Shown: piece after piece, positions 16,823 to 25,557 of the stretch
Numbering within the stretch: position 1 is the first letter of the stretch
How the letters are laid out: each line of letters begins with the position of its first letter
Source of the DNA: an uncultured Oleispira sp.
GTDB taxonomy: Bacteria > Pseudomonadota > Gammaproteobacteria > Pseudomonadales > Oceanobacteraceae
Length of the DNA stretch: 53,531 nucleotides
Direction of reading: 5' to 3'
NCBI GenBank assembly: GCA_913061415.1
Contig: CAJXUD010000019.1
Span: 1 to 53,531, forward strand
Notes under the pieces: generated by a model
Seen by the model: only the letters and a program-made list of their open reading frames with translations
Databases searched by the model: none
Told to the model about the DNA's origin: nothing
Translations under genes and position numbers: made by a program

Positions 16823-17700
16823 ATATGATTAATGTGCGACGCAGCGCTCTTTGGATGGTTGGGGCGGTTGTCGCTTTTTCACTAACGGCTATCTCGGGGC
16901 GCGAAGCGACTCAGCAACTGTCTGATTCAGCCTTGACGGTTTCACAGTTGGTATTTTTTCGCAGCATTATTGGTCTATTGCTTATCAGCACGTTGATTGT
17001 CTTACGTTATGGTAACAAAACGCGGGAAATGGTGTCGACTCAGCGTTTGAAGCTTCATTTTGGTCGAAACTTTTCACACTTCTGTGGGCAGTGGTGCTGG
17101 TTTTATGGTTTGGCACTGCTGCCGATTGCCAATGTTTTTGCGATTGAATTTACCGTGCCAATTTGGACCGCTGTATTTGCGAGTTTAATCTTATCTGAAG
17201 CACTGACGGTTAAAAGGTTGGTATCCATTACTTTAGGCTTTTTTGGCGTTTTGATTATCTTGCGACCTGGCTTTGTCGATATAGAATTTGCCTCTTGGGT
17301 CGTGCTAGCGGGTGCGGTAGCGTATGCCTTATCCCATACGTTGACGAAGCGATTGTCTGGTTTTGATGGCGCGTTAACGATTCTGTTTTATATGCAGGTT
17401 ATGCAATTACCACTGGGCTTCTTCTTGGTAGTATTTGATTTTGCGTGGCCGCAAGGCATTACTTGGATGTGGGTTGCTTTAACGGCAGTGGCTGGGTTGT
17501 CAGCGCATTTTTGTATGGCCAAGGCGCTATCGATGGCGGATGCAATGATTGTTATGCCGATGGATTTTTTACGCTTGCCCTTAATTGCTGTCGTGGGCTA
17601 TTTTCTCTATCAAGAATCGATCGATATCTTTTTATTGTGCGGGGCGGCGGTCATGCTGCTCGGGAATATGTTGTCATTGGGCGAAAAAACAAGACCTTAA
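16819..17700 (+). CDS. EamA/DMT-family transporter
   Basis: Inner-membrane transporter of 293 aa with about ten helices arranged as two EamA repeats (about residues 6-138 and 150-288). Typical features are the WMVGAVVAFSLTAISGREAT opening, the AIEFTVPIWTAVFASLILSE end of repeat 1 and the GLSAHFCMAKALSMADA segment in repeat 2. Substrate cannot be predicted; family members export metabolites or amino acids. The start overlaps the DUF2947 stop. Confidence 0.9.
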   Translation: MNMINVRRSALWMVGAVVAFSLTAISGREATQQLSDSALTVSQLVFFRSIIGLLLISTLIVLRYGNKTREMVSTQRLKLHFGRNFSHFCGQWCWFYGLALLPIANVFAIEFTVPIWTAVFASLILSEALTVKRLVSITLGFFGVLIILRPGFVDIEFASWVVLAGAVAYALSHTLTKRLSGFDGALTILFYMQVMQLPLGFFLVVFDFAWPQGITWMWVALTAVAGLSAHFCMAKALSMADAMIVMPMDFLRLPLIAVVGYFLYQESIDIFLLCGAAVMLLGNMLSLGEKTRP

Positions 17701-17806
17701 GGCAAATGCTGGAATACGGATTAGCGAAGCAGTGATGGCTTAGTGGTCATCGCTGATTAGAAGTCATCGCTTATTTCGCTAATCGGTTTTGAGTGTGCTA
17801 AACCGC

Positions 17807-18769
17807 TTAATGAGCGGCTTTCTTCTTTTTCTTGCGTTGTTTCTTAGGATAAAATGGTTCTTCACCTTCTGGTCGTGATCTAAAGCGGCGGTGCATCCAA
17901 AGATACTGTTCAGGGTGTATTCTGATGAACGACTCCAGTTGTGCGTTTAAGCGAGTTGCGGCTATCACATCATCATCTTCTGCTAGTTCTTCCAGTATCG
18001 GTGAAAACCTAATGCTGTACTGACCGTCACGCTCTCTAAATTGGCTAATCATTAATACAGTCGCGCCCGTTTCGCGAGGCAGTCGCATCGCGGCCTTTAC
18101 TGTGGCCGTTTGAATACCAAAGAAGGGGGCAAATACAGAGCGTCTTTTTCCAAAATCTTGATCGTAGCCATACCAAACGGTATTGCCTTGCTTGATAAAA
18201 TCAGTCATTTCTTTTAACTGGTACTTGTTGAACTTCTCATGACGGTAACGCATGCGGTGACGTTCGATTACAGTATTGAATAAAGGGTTGTCGTTAGGGC
18301 GGTACATATAGCTGAACTTAAATACGCTATTAACCATTGGGCCGGCTAGGTCGAGAATGCTGAAATGACCACCTACTAAAATTACGCCCTTGCCACGCCC
18401 CTCGGCTTCTTTTAAATGCTCTAAGCCATGAACTTCAAGATTGTCGAGAATCGGTTTGTGATCCCCCCACCAAGCAATAGTGGTTTCTACCATGCCTTTC
18501 ATATTGGCAATAAAAGACTCGCGAATAATAGTCTCACGCTCGTCTGCTGACAATTCTGGGAAGCAGGCATCAATGTTGGCGCGAGTGATTTGTAGGCGGC
18601 TGCCACCTTGCTTATACATTAATAAACCGAGCTGAGTGCCCAGCCACATTTGCGCTTTGTAAGGCAAAAGAGAGATAAGAAACATAATGCCTATGCCTAA
18701 CCAAGTTACCCAGTAGCGAGGGTGTAGGTAGTTTCGGTATAAATATTCTTTGGGGATGTCATGTTTCAT
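17807..18769 (-). CDS. LpxL/HtrB-type lipid A acyltransferase
   Basis: Inner-membrane enzyme of 320 aa, the usual LpxL/LpxM length, that adds a secondary acyl chain to lipid A. Residues about 18-45 form the N-terminal membrane helix (VTWLGIGIMFLISLLPYKAQ). The catalytic HX4D/E motif is HFSILD in VGGHFSILDLAGP, followed by the YRPNDNPLFNTVIERHR substrate block. The C-terminus is strongly basic (KKQRKKKKK). The choice between LpxL and LpxM cannot be made from sequence alone. It stands alone, convergent with the DMT gene. Confidence 0.88.
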   Translation of the reverse strand: MKHDIPKEYLYRNYLHPRYWVTWLGIGIMFLISLLPYKAQMWLGTQLGLLMYKQGGSRLQITRANIDACFPELSADERETIIRESFIANMKGMVETTIAWWGDHKPILDNLEVHGLEHLKEAEGRGKGVILVGGHFSILDLAGPMVNSVFKFSYMYRPNDNPLFNTVIERHRMRYRHEKFNKYQLKEMTDFIKQGNTVWYGYDQDFGKRRSVFAPFFGIQTATVKAAMRLPRETGATVLMISQFRERDGQYSIRFSPILEELAEDDDVIAATRLNAQLESFIRIHPEQYLWMHRRFRSRPEGEEPFYPKKQRKKKKKAAH

Positions 18770-18952
18770 TGTTATATATCGACGCTGTTATGAAATAATG
18801 AAGCTGACGCATTCTAGTCTAATTTGCCTGAATCTAACAATCTGAATATTTTTTTCATTTACACAAAATATCAAAGAAATGCTTGCATATGGATCTTTCC
18901 TTATAAAACAGTGACTTAAAAAGCCCTAGGTTTTAGTTCGATGGTGGGTAGA

Positions 18953-18991
18953 AAAATCAAGAGATATTGAGAATAAAAAGGGCTTGATTTT
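18953..18991. other. Inverted repeat upstream of the DUF2750 gene
   Basis: AAAATCAAG (18953-18961) and CTTGATTTT (18983-18991) form a 9-bp stem with a 21-nt A-rich loop. An overlapping alternative pairs AAGCCCT near 18920 with AGGGCTT near 18979. The two mutually exclusive pairings in a roughly 300-bp non-coding gap (18770-19071) could be a leader structure or a terminator; no other element is seen there. Confidence 0.4.
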
Positions 18992-19071
18992 GTCTGCTAA
19001 ATCGAAGAAAGTGCGCGTCCTTTTTTGCTCTCGCCTTGTCATCAGAGAGCCGTATTATTGAGACTTGTCAT

Positions 19072-19476
19072 ATGAACAACGTACTAACTGAACAGCAAAT
19101 CCAATCCGTTGCGAGCATGGGTGAAGAAGCTTTGTATAAATACTTCATCGATCAAACGATTGAGCATAAGCAAGTTTGGGGTTTGCGTGATGAGGATGGC
19201 TTTGTACAGCTAGGTACTGAAGAGCAAGTATGCTTGCCAGTTTGGCCGCATGCAGAATTGGCAATGCAGTGTGCGATGGATGAGTGGGAGGGGTGTGTGG
19301 CCGTCGCAATTCCTGTGCAGGTTTGGGCAAGCCATTGGTTGACTAATATGGGTAAGAAGGGTGCTTGGCTTACTATTTGTCCCAATGAATATGATGATTG
19401 TTTGGTCTGTGAGCCACTGGATGTGCAACGTGATACTTTATGTGCGATGCCTGTTGCTAATGATTTGCTTCACTAG
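19072..19476 (+). CDS. DUF2750 family protein
   Basis: Soluble protein of 134 aa. The family pattern is seen in YKYFIDQTIEHKQVWGLRDE, VCLPVWPHAELAMQCAMDEW and LTNMGKKGAWLTICPNEYDD. DUF2750 has no known function but is widespread in gammaproteobacteria, sometimes as an immunity-like protein (family knowledge, uncertain). I chose the ATG at 19072, which opens MNNVLTEQQ; an in-frame TTG at 19036 would add 12 residues without a better ribosome site. It is convergent with yebG. Confidence 0.82.
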   Translation: MNNVLTEQQIQSVASMGEEALYKYFIDQTIEHKQVWGLRDEDGFVQLGTEEQVCLPVWPHAELAMQCAMDEWEGCVAVAIPVQVWASHWLTNMGKKGAWLTICPNEYDDCLVCEPLDVQRDTLCAMPVANDLLH

Positions 19477-19491
19477 AATATAGTGGCTAAT

Positions 19492-19532
19492 AGGTAAATC
19501 TAGAGCCAGGATCTTTGGCGCTGGATCTACCT
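19492..19532. terminator. Imperfect hairpin between DUF2750 and yebG
   Basis: AGGTAAATC pairs with GATCTACCT (one mismatch), with an inner GCCA/TGGC pairing. It follows the DUF2750 stop by 16 bp. No long T-run, so termination is possible rather than certain. Confidence 0.4.
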
Positions 19533-19571
19533 ACCGTTTGATATTCGACGCTGCTTTCGTCTTTTTTCTAC

Positions 19572-19616
19572 TCTTGTTCTATTGAGTCTTGCTCTAGTGA
19601 ATCTTGCTCTGGTGAA
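19572..19616 (-). repeat. Three 15-bp repeats, apparently the lost coding tail of yebG
   Basis: TCTTGTTCTATTGAG, TCTTGCTCTAGTGAA and TCTTGCTCTGGTGAA are head to tail. On the minus strand the frame GTT ACT GAC GAT then reads DSPEQ, DSLEQ, DSIEQ and ends at a TAG (19568-19570). Differences between units include the synonymous pairs GAT/GAC and GAG/GAA, as expected for coding DNA. The yebG reading frame stops 14 bp before the repeats. Confidence 0.75.
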
Positions 19617-19629
19617 TCGTCAGTAACCT

Positions 19630-19893
19630 CTACTCGTTGCTGCTGTCATCCGCTGATTCAAATAGAACCTCTGTTTTACCTTTTAAAGCTAAAGACATTC
19701 GATCTTTGTTACGAGCAAAAACCAGTCCTATTTCTTCAACCTGTTGCTCGCTTAGGCCTTCAATGTTGTTTTCCATAAAGTGACTAACGGCTTCTGCCAG
19801 CTCAAGCATCTTGTCATAATCATCCGCTTCTTTTTTGCTGGTAAAGGTTCTGCTGGTATCTCTGTCTGACATAAATAAAGTCACCACTGCCAT
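19630..19893 (-). CDS. yebG: YebG family SOS-inducible protein, probably with a frameshifted C-terminus
   Basis: Small cytoplasmic protein of 87 aa. The FTSKKEADDYDKMLELAEAV block is the YebG signature; E. coli YebG is induced by DNA damage under LexA. A near-consensus LexA box lies 20 bp upstream of the ATG. The frame ends in the acidic DDSSNE, but in another frame immediately downstream an acidic tail with three DSxEQ pentapeptides continues to 19568. One extra base near the stop (NE-VEVTDDSPEQ) would join them. So the annotated end is probably the result of a 1-bp deletion or a sequence error. Molecular function is unknown. Confidence 0.9.
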   Translation of the reverse strand: MAVVTLFMSDRDTSRTFTSKKEADDYDKMLELAEAVSHFMENNIEGLSEQQVEEIGLVFARNKDRMSLALKGKTEVLFESADDSSNE

Positions 19894-19912
19894 GGGTTTT
19901 ACTCCTGAAAAG

Positions 19913-19932
19913 TACTGTATGGCTAAACAGTA
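19913..19932 (-). promoter_or_regulatory. LexA (SOS) box of yebG
   Basis: TACTGTATGGCTAAACAGTA preserves the full CTGT-N8-ACAG core and the flanking TA/TA of the gammaproteobacterial consensus. It is located 20 bp upstream of the yebG start, so LexA would block transcription until DNA damage. Confidence 0.93.
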
Positions 19933-20136
19933 TTTGATTGTGCGGGTTGAGTCAAGAAAAGATCCTATAGATCATTCCCTTAGAGGATAAAAATGGGTTA
20001 TATCACTTTCGTTTAAAACCAAGCGGCGCGATGATGGTATTAGCACTGGTGAGCGGTAGGGTAAATCCGTTATCATTCATAGGGTAGTGATATTGATTTT
20101 TAAATAGCGTATTTGTCGTAGATATGAAGGACGTCC

Positions 20137-20853
20137 ATGCAGTTTGAACAAGAAATACTAATTAATTCAATGTGCCTTATTTGGTTTTTAATATGCTGGG
20201 TTGGTTATACTTTTTATTCCCGACATCGTGCAAATAAACAATCCTCCCTTGCGTCTGAGCTGCATAACTATCGTCAGTCTTGGATGCGTCGAGTATTAAT
20301 GCGTGATGTTCGAGTTGGAGATGCTGCTTTGATTGCTAACTTAGAGCGTAATGTTAGTTTTTTGGCATCAACGACTATCTTAATTTTGGCGGGTTTGTTA
20401 ACGGTCTTTACTGTGTCTGATGAGGTATCTGGTTTGGTATCACAAATTCCTTTTGCTAATAATACCAGCCCATTATCGGTTCAATTGAAGGTGATTATGC
20501 TTGTGATTATCTTCGTCTACGCGTTTTTTACCTTTACTTGGTCAATGCGCCAATATGGGTTTTGTTCGATTGTTTTAGGGGCAGCTCCGCTAGTTGAAGA
20601 AGCGGAGGTCTCAGAAGATGAGCGAGAGCGTTACGCATTTTATGCGGCACGAGTGATTGATCTGGCTGGATTAAGCTATAACCACGGTTTGCGTGCTTAT
20701 TATTTTGCGCTGTCGGTATTGGCTTGGTTTATTAGTCCGTATTTATTCTTATTGTCGAGCAGTTTTGTTGTAGCGGTATTGTATCGTCGTGAGTTTAAAT
20801 CGCGTTCGTTGCAGGCACTAAGGCAGACTGGTAGTGACTATAAAATTCTTTAG
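20137..20853 (+). CDS. DUF599 family inner-membrane protein
   Basis: Membrane protein of 238 aa with four or five hydrophobic helices: residues about 9-27, 73-92, 112-135 and 195-225. The SWMRRVLMRDVRVGDAALIANLERNVSFLASTTILILAG region is characteristic of DUF599. Function unknown. AAGGA precedes the ATG with good spacing. Upstream is the yebG promoter region; downstream is a long gap with repeats and a terminator. Confidence 0.85.
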   Translation: MQFEQEILINSMCLIWFLICWVGYTFYSRHRANKQSSLASELHNYRQSWMRRVLMRDVRVGDAALIANLERNVSFLASTTILILAGLLTVFTVSDEVSGLVSQIPFANNTSPLSVQLKVIMLVIIFVYAFFTFTWSMRQYGFCSIVLGAAPLVEEAEVSEDERERYAFYAARVIDLAGLSYNHGLRAYYFALSVLAWFISPYLFLLSSSFVVAVLYRREFKSRSLQALRQTGSDYKIL

Positions 20854-20910
20854 GTATCTTTAAGTATTTGTTGAATTCTTTTTAGGCGTTGATGTCTCAG
20901 TTATCGGGTC

Positions 20911-20977
20911 TTAGCAATTGAGTAGATGACTTAGCTATTGAATGGATGATTTAGCTATTGAATGGATGATTTAGCTG
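20911..20977 (+). repeat. 20-bp tandem repeat, about 3.3 copies
   Basis: Three consecutive 20-bp units: a diverged first copy at 20911-20930, two identical copies at 20931-20950 and 20951-20970 (each opening TTAGCTATTG and closing AATGGATGAT), and a partial copy to 20977. Located 58 bp after the DUF599 stop; no open frame spans it. Confidence 0.9.
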
Positions 20978-21043
20978 AATATCGCTTATAAGGATGGCTG
21001 TGCTCTAAAGATTAGAGGCGCAGAAACTAAATTTAAGGCAAAA

Positions 21044-21078
21044 AAACGCCCGCAAGTAAAAAATTACCTCGGGCGTTT
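21044..21078 (+). terminator. Intrinsic terminator in the gap after DUF599
   Basis: AAACGCCCG pairs with CGGGCGTTT (9-bp GC-rich stem), preceded by A-run and followed by TTT. It probably ends the DUF599 transcript about 190 bp after the stop. Confidence 0.75.
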
Positions 21079-21366
21079 AAAAGTGTGCAATATGATATTT
21101 AAGTCATGCATCTAAGATAGGGTATTTTTAGTCTTAGTTCTGTTGTTGAATTGCAGCGCAATGTAACAATATGTCTCTAGGGTTTGTGAATTCTCAGTTT
21201 GGGTTTATCTGTCGGCTTCTTTTCAATGGATTAGCTGCTATTATCAACCTCTTTTTACACTGGTACTCGTTCTACGTATTTATGCGTGGCGTATCAGTGA
21301 CTTGTTATCAGTGATTTGATGTCACTTTTTACCAGAATAATTGATTTTTAAGTTTGGAATATAATC
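21079..21366 (+). other. Non-coding leader region of the large lipoprotein gene
   Basis: No gene is visible. It holds a 14-bp tandem duplication (TATCAGTGACTTGT then TATCAGTGATTTGA, 21292-21319) and the GGA-containing ribosome site. A TATAAT at 21359 is too close to the ATG to be its -10 element. Confidence 0.45.
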
Positions 21367-24300
21367 ATGCGGTTTGTATCAGGTTCGCTTATTTTTTTAT
21401 CGTCGTTTGCTCTTTTGGCAGGCTGCAGCGATAAAGGCAGTAGCAATAGTGTTTCTACGACGTCGGCCATCGAAGGTTGGGTTGGTGCTCAAGGATTAAA
21501 TAACGGCCAGGTGGTTGTTAATGAAATTGCGGAGTCGGGTCAGGTTTCTGTTGATATCAATGGTATTTATAATGGGGATCGTGAATCGACCGATACCTCT
21601 AGCCGTTACAATGCAACCGTAAGTAATGATGAAACTATTTTGCTCATTGCTCGTGGGCAAATAGCCAATGTCGATAAAGACAAAGACAATCTTGCTACTC
21701 AGCGACAATGCCAATTAGCGGCGGGTTGTGGAGATCTTGATCCAAAATATACATTTGCTAATTACTATCCTGCAACGAGTGGCTTTGAATGGCGTGCGGT
21801 TATTTATACAGCCGGTGACGATAGTCGTAATAATGTGAATGCAATTACTACGTTGGCGGCGGCTTTTGCTTATGAAGTTGACGTAAAATATGGCTATGAT
21901 AATCATGCGAGTCATGATCATACAGGCTTTGAAACGACGGCTTCTTCGGTTTTCTTTAATCAGTTGTTTACCCCTTACGATGTAGTTCTTGCTAACTCAC
22001 AAACGTCTAATGTTTTAGGCTTACAAGATATTATCGGTGATCTACCCGCCAATCTAACGCAGTTAAATAAGTTTAATGAAAATACGGCTGCCGTTAGAAA
22101 CCAAATTCGCTACGGTGCTTTGCTAGCAGGTTTGCAAAAGCTTGAGTTGGCTTACTGGGCTGATAATAATAATGCAGGTGATCAAAACTTTATCGCGCTA
22201 GTCGCGCAGCAGTTCGCTGCGGATAGTGGCCAATTCTACAATCATACCCCTGATACTGATCGGGCTTTAACGCTGCAAGAACTTTACGAAGCTGCTAGAG
22301 ATAATTTAAGTGCTATTGCGGTAAATGTTGCCAATACACAAGCCAAAGCCGCGGCCAATGCCGTTGTGACTCAATTATCTGACGAAATAACCGCCATTGA
22401 AGCCACTCAGGCCAGCTCAAAGACAACTCAGGTCGCTGATGAGCTGACGCAATTATTAACCGCAGGTGAGGTAGTTGCGTTTAATTTGGGTCTAGAAAAA
22501 ACAAAGTTGTTCGTTAAAGACCTTTTAAGCTATCAACAAACATTTTGGCAAGAGGGTTATAAGAGTGAACTCGATGGGTATTTGGCGTTATTAAAAACAG
22601 TAGGTGATGAGCATCGTGAGAATTTAGATGATTTGGTGACTGAGTTTGCTCGCATTCAATCGTATTACGTAAATTGTCAGATCAAGCAGCCTGCGGCCAA
22701 TATTTGTACAACTAACTACACTCCGGGAGAAGTCGACCCTGAAGGCAATAATGGTTTAAAAGACATTGCCGATCTTGTGCAAAGTTATAATGAGACAACT
22801 AAGGTGCTTACTTTAAATAGTGGTGTGCTGGCCAGTGGTATTGCTATTTCTAGTGCTGTTACCGTATCGCAAAAAATTGCGGACCTAAATTTAGTCGATA
22901 ATAACAATAGCCCAAGCAGCTCTAATGCGATGGATATCTTTATTACCGGTGAGATGGAAAAGGGTAATCTTGTGCTGTCCCTTGCTCATAGTATGAGTAG
23001 TGATGGACTTAGCATAGAAATTCCATCTTCAATGCGTATTTACTACAATGAAAAAGTCAGCAGTGTACCGACGAATTCGGATCTTGAAATTCAAGGTTAC
23101 GAGTTAATTTGGGGTGAGTTTGAACTGTATGACAAGTCAAAGCTAGGTGTTGATTATGATCCTGATAATGTATTACTTGGATCAGAGCTTGAACTAAATG
23201 GGGCTTTTAGAATATTTTATCGTGGTGTTCGTGATCCGCAGGATGCGAACTCTGAATTACGTTTTAACATTGAAAACTGGGTATTGTCTTCGCGCATAAG
23301 TGATCAGGTAGATGATGAAGCTGGTACGGACAGTGAAACATCCAGCCTGGTTATAACTGGTAGTGCTACTAATCCAGACAGTTATTATCCCGCGCAAAAG
23401 CTGGCTCAGTTTGATGGTTTCTTCACGACCAATAATGCGCATGCTATTGGTGAGGTATTGCCGAATTTATTAACGTATTCTTTAGGGGCAGAAAATATCC
23501 CTGCGGGCTCAAATACGCTTGTCGCGCAAACCATTGATTTCATAAATACTCATGGCGATGATGTTCGCTATCGTTTTTATCCTAATGAACGTGTTGTTGA
23601 TGAAAACGATTCTGATCGTGATGGCAACTTTACCGAAGTTATTGATATGCACCGGGTAGAGGAATGCAAACTGAACGATAGTGGTAAGGTGACCAGCTGT
23701 CGTCCAAAATCAAAAATTTATTCAAAGGTGAATGTACAAAAAACCATTAATGATCTTTGGGAAATTGGTTTATTTCAACAGGTGCCTGTTGATGGGCAAG
23801 GGACTTACTTTGTAGATTTCCCAACGACATCAGATGCTAATGGTTGTTTGGTCTTGGATACCCTAAGTAATGATCAAGGTGCAATGGCGGGCTCGCTTAT
23901 TGAGCAACAAGTCTTAGGCTTGGATACCGTTCGCCTGCTGAGTGAAACGCAGATACGTGATGCCAGTGGTAATACTTTACCGAAAACATTATTGGATGTG
24001 AGTATTGTTGCACCATCTAAAGATAAGTATCGCCTGACCGCAGGTTTGTCGCACAACTATAGCAGTACGACCACAGACAATTCTGGCATTATCTTGGGTA
24101 CGGGGTCAGCGATTAGTTCTTTATTAGTCAGTTATGATACGTCTGCTGATTTTGAAAATGCCGGTAATATATCAGTCGCTAAAGCTGGCGTGACGTTAAC
24201 CTTGGATGATTCATCAACCGTGGTTGAAAGCCAAGATATAACGGCATTTTTATCTCAGCGTTATGATCCTACTTCTGTTAACTACACCATCATCGAAGAT

Positions 24301-24516
24301 GCAGATGGTCAGCCGAATCGTTGTGTTAACTCCGTTGGTACCAATTACGAAAAGGACCCTGCGGATGCTTCTCAGGTTTTTTATCTCAATTACCGCGATG
24401 TGATTTACGGAACCATTCGACCTGAAGGTGACAGTGGTATATGGACGATTCGTTATATTGACGGTAGCTGGTTGATTCCATCTTCAGTGCCTACGGATGT
24501 TCAGACGGGAAATTAA
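21367..24516 (+). CDS. Very large lipoprotein of unknown function
   Basis: Exported lipoprotein of 1049 aa. The signal peptide ends in the lipobox LAGC with lipidated Cys20 and Ser at +2, which favours sorting to the outer membrane. The mature protein is rich in Asp, Asn, Ser and Thr. Residues about 305-420 are Ala/Gln/Glu-rich and probably helical; the remainder looks beta-rich, with several Cys in CQLAAGCGDLD, NCQIK, ICTTNY and ECKLND. No known domain is recognised. It is the longest gene in the window, with its own leader and a repeat-containing 3' gap, so it appears monocistronic. A surface-exposed or inner-leaflet role is inference only. Confidence 0.85.
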   Translation: MRFVSGSLIFLSSFALLAGCSDKGSSNSVSTTSAIEGWVGAQGLNNGQVVVNEIAESGQVSVDINGIYNGDRESTDTSSRYNATVSNDETILLIARGQIANVDKDKDNLATQRQCQLAAGCGDLDPKYTFANYYPATSGFEWRAVIYTAGDDSRNNVNAITTLAAAFAYEVDVKYGYDNHASHDHTGFETTASSVFFNQLFTPYDVVLANSQTSNVLGLQDIIGDLPANLTQLNKFNENTAAVRNQIRYGALLAGLQKLELAYWADNNNAGDQNFIALVAQQFAADSGQFYNHTPDTDRALTLQELYEAARDNLSAIAVNVANTQAKAAANAVVTQLSDEITAIEATQASSKTTQVADELTQLLTAGEVVAFNLGLEKTKLFVKDLLSYQQTFWQEGYKSELDGYLALLKTVGDEHRENLDDLVTEFARIQSYYVNCQIKQPAANICTTNYTPGEVDPEGNNGLKDIADLVQSYNETTKVLTLNSGVLASGIAISSAVTVSQKIADLNLVDNNNSPSSSNAMDIFITGEMEKGNLVLSLAHSMSSDGLSIEIPSSMRIYYNEKVSSVPTNSDLEIQGYELIWGEFELYDKSKLGVDYDPDNVLLGSELELNGAFRIFYRGVRDPQDANSELRFNIENWVLSSRISDQVDDEAGTDSETSSLVITGSATNPDSYYPAQKLAQFDGFFTTNNAHAIGEVLPNLLTYSLGAENIPAGSNTLVAQTIDFINTHGDDVRYRFYPNERVVDENDSDRDGNFTEVIDMHRVEECKLNDSGKVTSCRPKSKIYSKVNVQKTINDLWEIGLFQQVPVDGQGTYFVDFPTTSDANGCLVLDTLSNDQGAMAGSLIEQQVLGLDTVRLLSETQIRDASGNTLPKTLLDVSIVAPSKDKYRLTAGLSHNYSSTTTDNSGIILGTGSAISSLLVSYDTSADFENAGNISVAKAGVTLTLDDSSTVVESQDITAFLSQRYDPTSVNYTIIEDADGQPNRCVNSVGTNYEKDPADASQVFYLNYRDVIYGTIRPEGDSGIWTIRYIDGSWLIPSSVPTDVQTGN

Positions 24517-24520
24517 GAGC

Positions 24521-24570
24521 TTATTAAAAGTAGTAGGCCTATTATTAAAAGTACTAGGCCTATTATTAAA
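24521..24570 (+). repeat. 21-bp tandem repeat after the large lipoprotein gene
   Basis: Two 21-bp units (24521-24541 and 24542-24562) that differ at one base, plus an 8-bp partial copy. Each unit contains the palindrome TAGGCCTA, so the array can fold into small hairpins and might act as a transcript end. Confidence 0.85.
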
Positions 24571-24622
24571 TGTTGGTCTTCATTAAAGGCTGGCCATTCC
24601 AAAAATAACAAAAGGCGTATTG

Positions 24623-25453
24623 ATGTTTAATAGATTGCAGAAGGTTAGTACCAAAGCGGTACTTGGGTGTTTGTCCTTTTTATTATTAATCGCCAGCAGT
24701 AGTATTTTTGCGGCCAATGAACCTGAGGATCGTATTGATCCTTGGGAAGGCTTTAACCGTTCGATGTTCACTTTTAATGAAACATTGGATGCTTATGTGG
24801 CTAAGCCGGTTGCTGAGGGCTATCACGCCGTAACGCCTCAATTTATCGATACGGGCATCACTAACTTCTTTTCTAATTTAGAAGATGTTCTAATTATTGT
24901 TAACGATGTCTTTCAGCTAAAGCCTATTCAGGCGTTGTCTGATACGGGGCGCTTCTTGATTAACTCAACCATTGGTTTATTTGGTTTTTTTGATGTGGCA
25001 AGTCATATCGGATTATCCAAACACGATGAAGACTTGGGACAAACCCTAGGCTATTGGGGGGTAGGTGCTGGTCCTTATGTGATGTTACCTTTCTTGGGGC
25101 CTAGCAATGTCAGAGATAGCTTTGGTCTTGTAGGTGAGAGTCTTTCTGGCTTGGGTTATACCCAAGTTGTCGATCCAGTTGCCCAGCAAGGTGGTTTGTG
25201 GATATTACGGAATATCGATGTGCGTGCGGGCTTGTTATCATCGGAAGGTCTGATCACCGGTGAACGATATACTTTTTTTCGCAGCTTTTACATGCAGCGC
25301 AGGGCTTATCTTGTAGCTGATGGGGTTGTTGAGGATGAGTTTGGTGATGATTTTGATGACGACTTTGATGATGGCTTTGACGACAGCTTTGATGAGGCTG
25401 ATGGCTTTGATGATGACGGGTTTGGGGCTGAATCAGATTCTGAGGACTTTTAA
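24623..25453 (+). CDS. mlaA: MlaA (VacJ) family lipid-asymmetry protein with acidic Asp/Phe-rich tail
   Basis: Outer-membrane component of the Mla system, which removes phospholipids from the outer leaflet. Residues about 1-30 form a signal peptide ending SSSIFA with no lipobox, unlike E. coli MlaA, which is a lipoprotein. The core (about 35-225) has DPWEGFNRSMFTFNE, NFFSNLEDVL, GLFGFFDVA and YVMLPFLGPSNVRDSFG. After RRAYLVAD a 40-residue tail repeats DDxFDD (roughly residues 238-276). The ATG at 24623 follows AAAGG; an in-frame TTG lies just before. The remaining mla genes are not adjacent, except an MlaC-like fusion about 8 kb away. Confidence 0.92.
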   Translation: MFNRLQKVSTKAVLGCLSFLLLIASSSIFAANEPEDRIDPWEGFNRSMFTFNETLDAYVAKPVAEGYHAVTPQFIDTGITNFFSNLEDVLIIVNDVFQLKPIQALSDTGRFLINSTIGLFGFFDVASHIGLSKHDEDLGQTLGYWGVGAGPYVMLPFLGPSNVRDSFGLVGESLSGLGYTQVVDPVAQQGGLWILRNIDVRAGLLSSEGLITGERYTFFRSFYMQRRAYLVADGVVEDEFGDDFDDDFDDGFDDSFDEADGFDDDGFGAESDSEDF

Positions 25454-25523
25454 CGACTGCAGAACTAAGTTTAATCAAACGAGTACGCTTAGTCGCAATG
25501 ACTAAGCGTTAAGGATTATGCTG

Positions 25524-25557
25524 ATCTGTTATGAATAGCTATCTGTTATAAATAGCG
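25524..25557. repeat. 17-bp tandem duplication at the 3' end of the PilZ gene
   Basis: ATCTGTTATGAATAGCT followed by ATCTGTTATAAATAGCG. The second unit contains the stop of the minus-strand PilZ gene, suggesting duplication outward from the gene end. Confidence 0.8.

Noticed and set aside
19036-19071. Upstream TTG start extending the DUF2750 protein by 12 residues
   Set aside because: The added residues do not resemble the family start and the ribosome site is no better than for the ATG.
21359-21364. Consensus TATAAT next to the large lipoprotein start
   Set aside because: It lies only 2 bp upstream of the ATG, leaving no room for a transcript leader.
25254-25478. His/Gln-rich minus-strand frame opposite the mlaA tail
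   Set aside because: It is the complement of the repeated Asp codons of the MlaA acidic tail and has no start signals.
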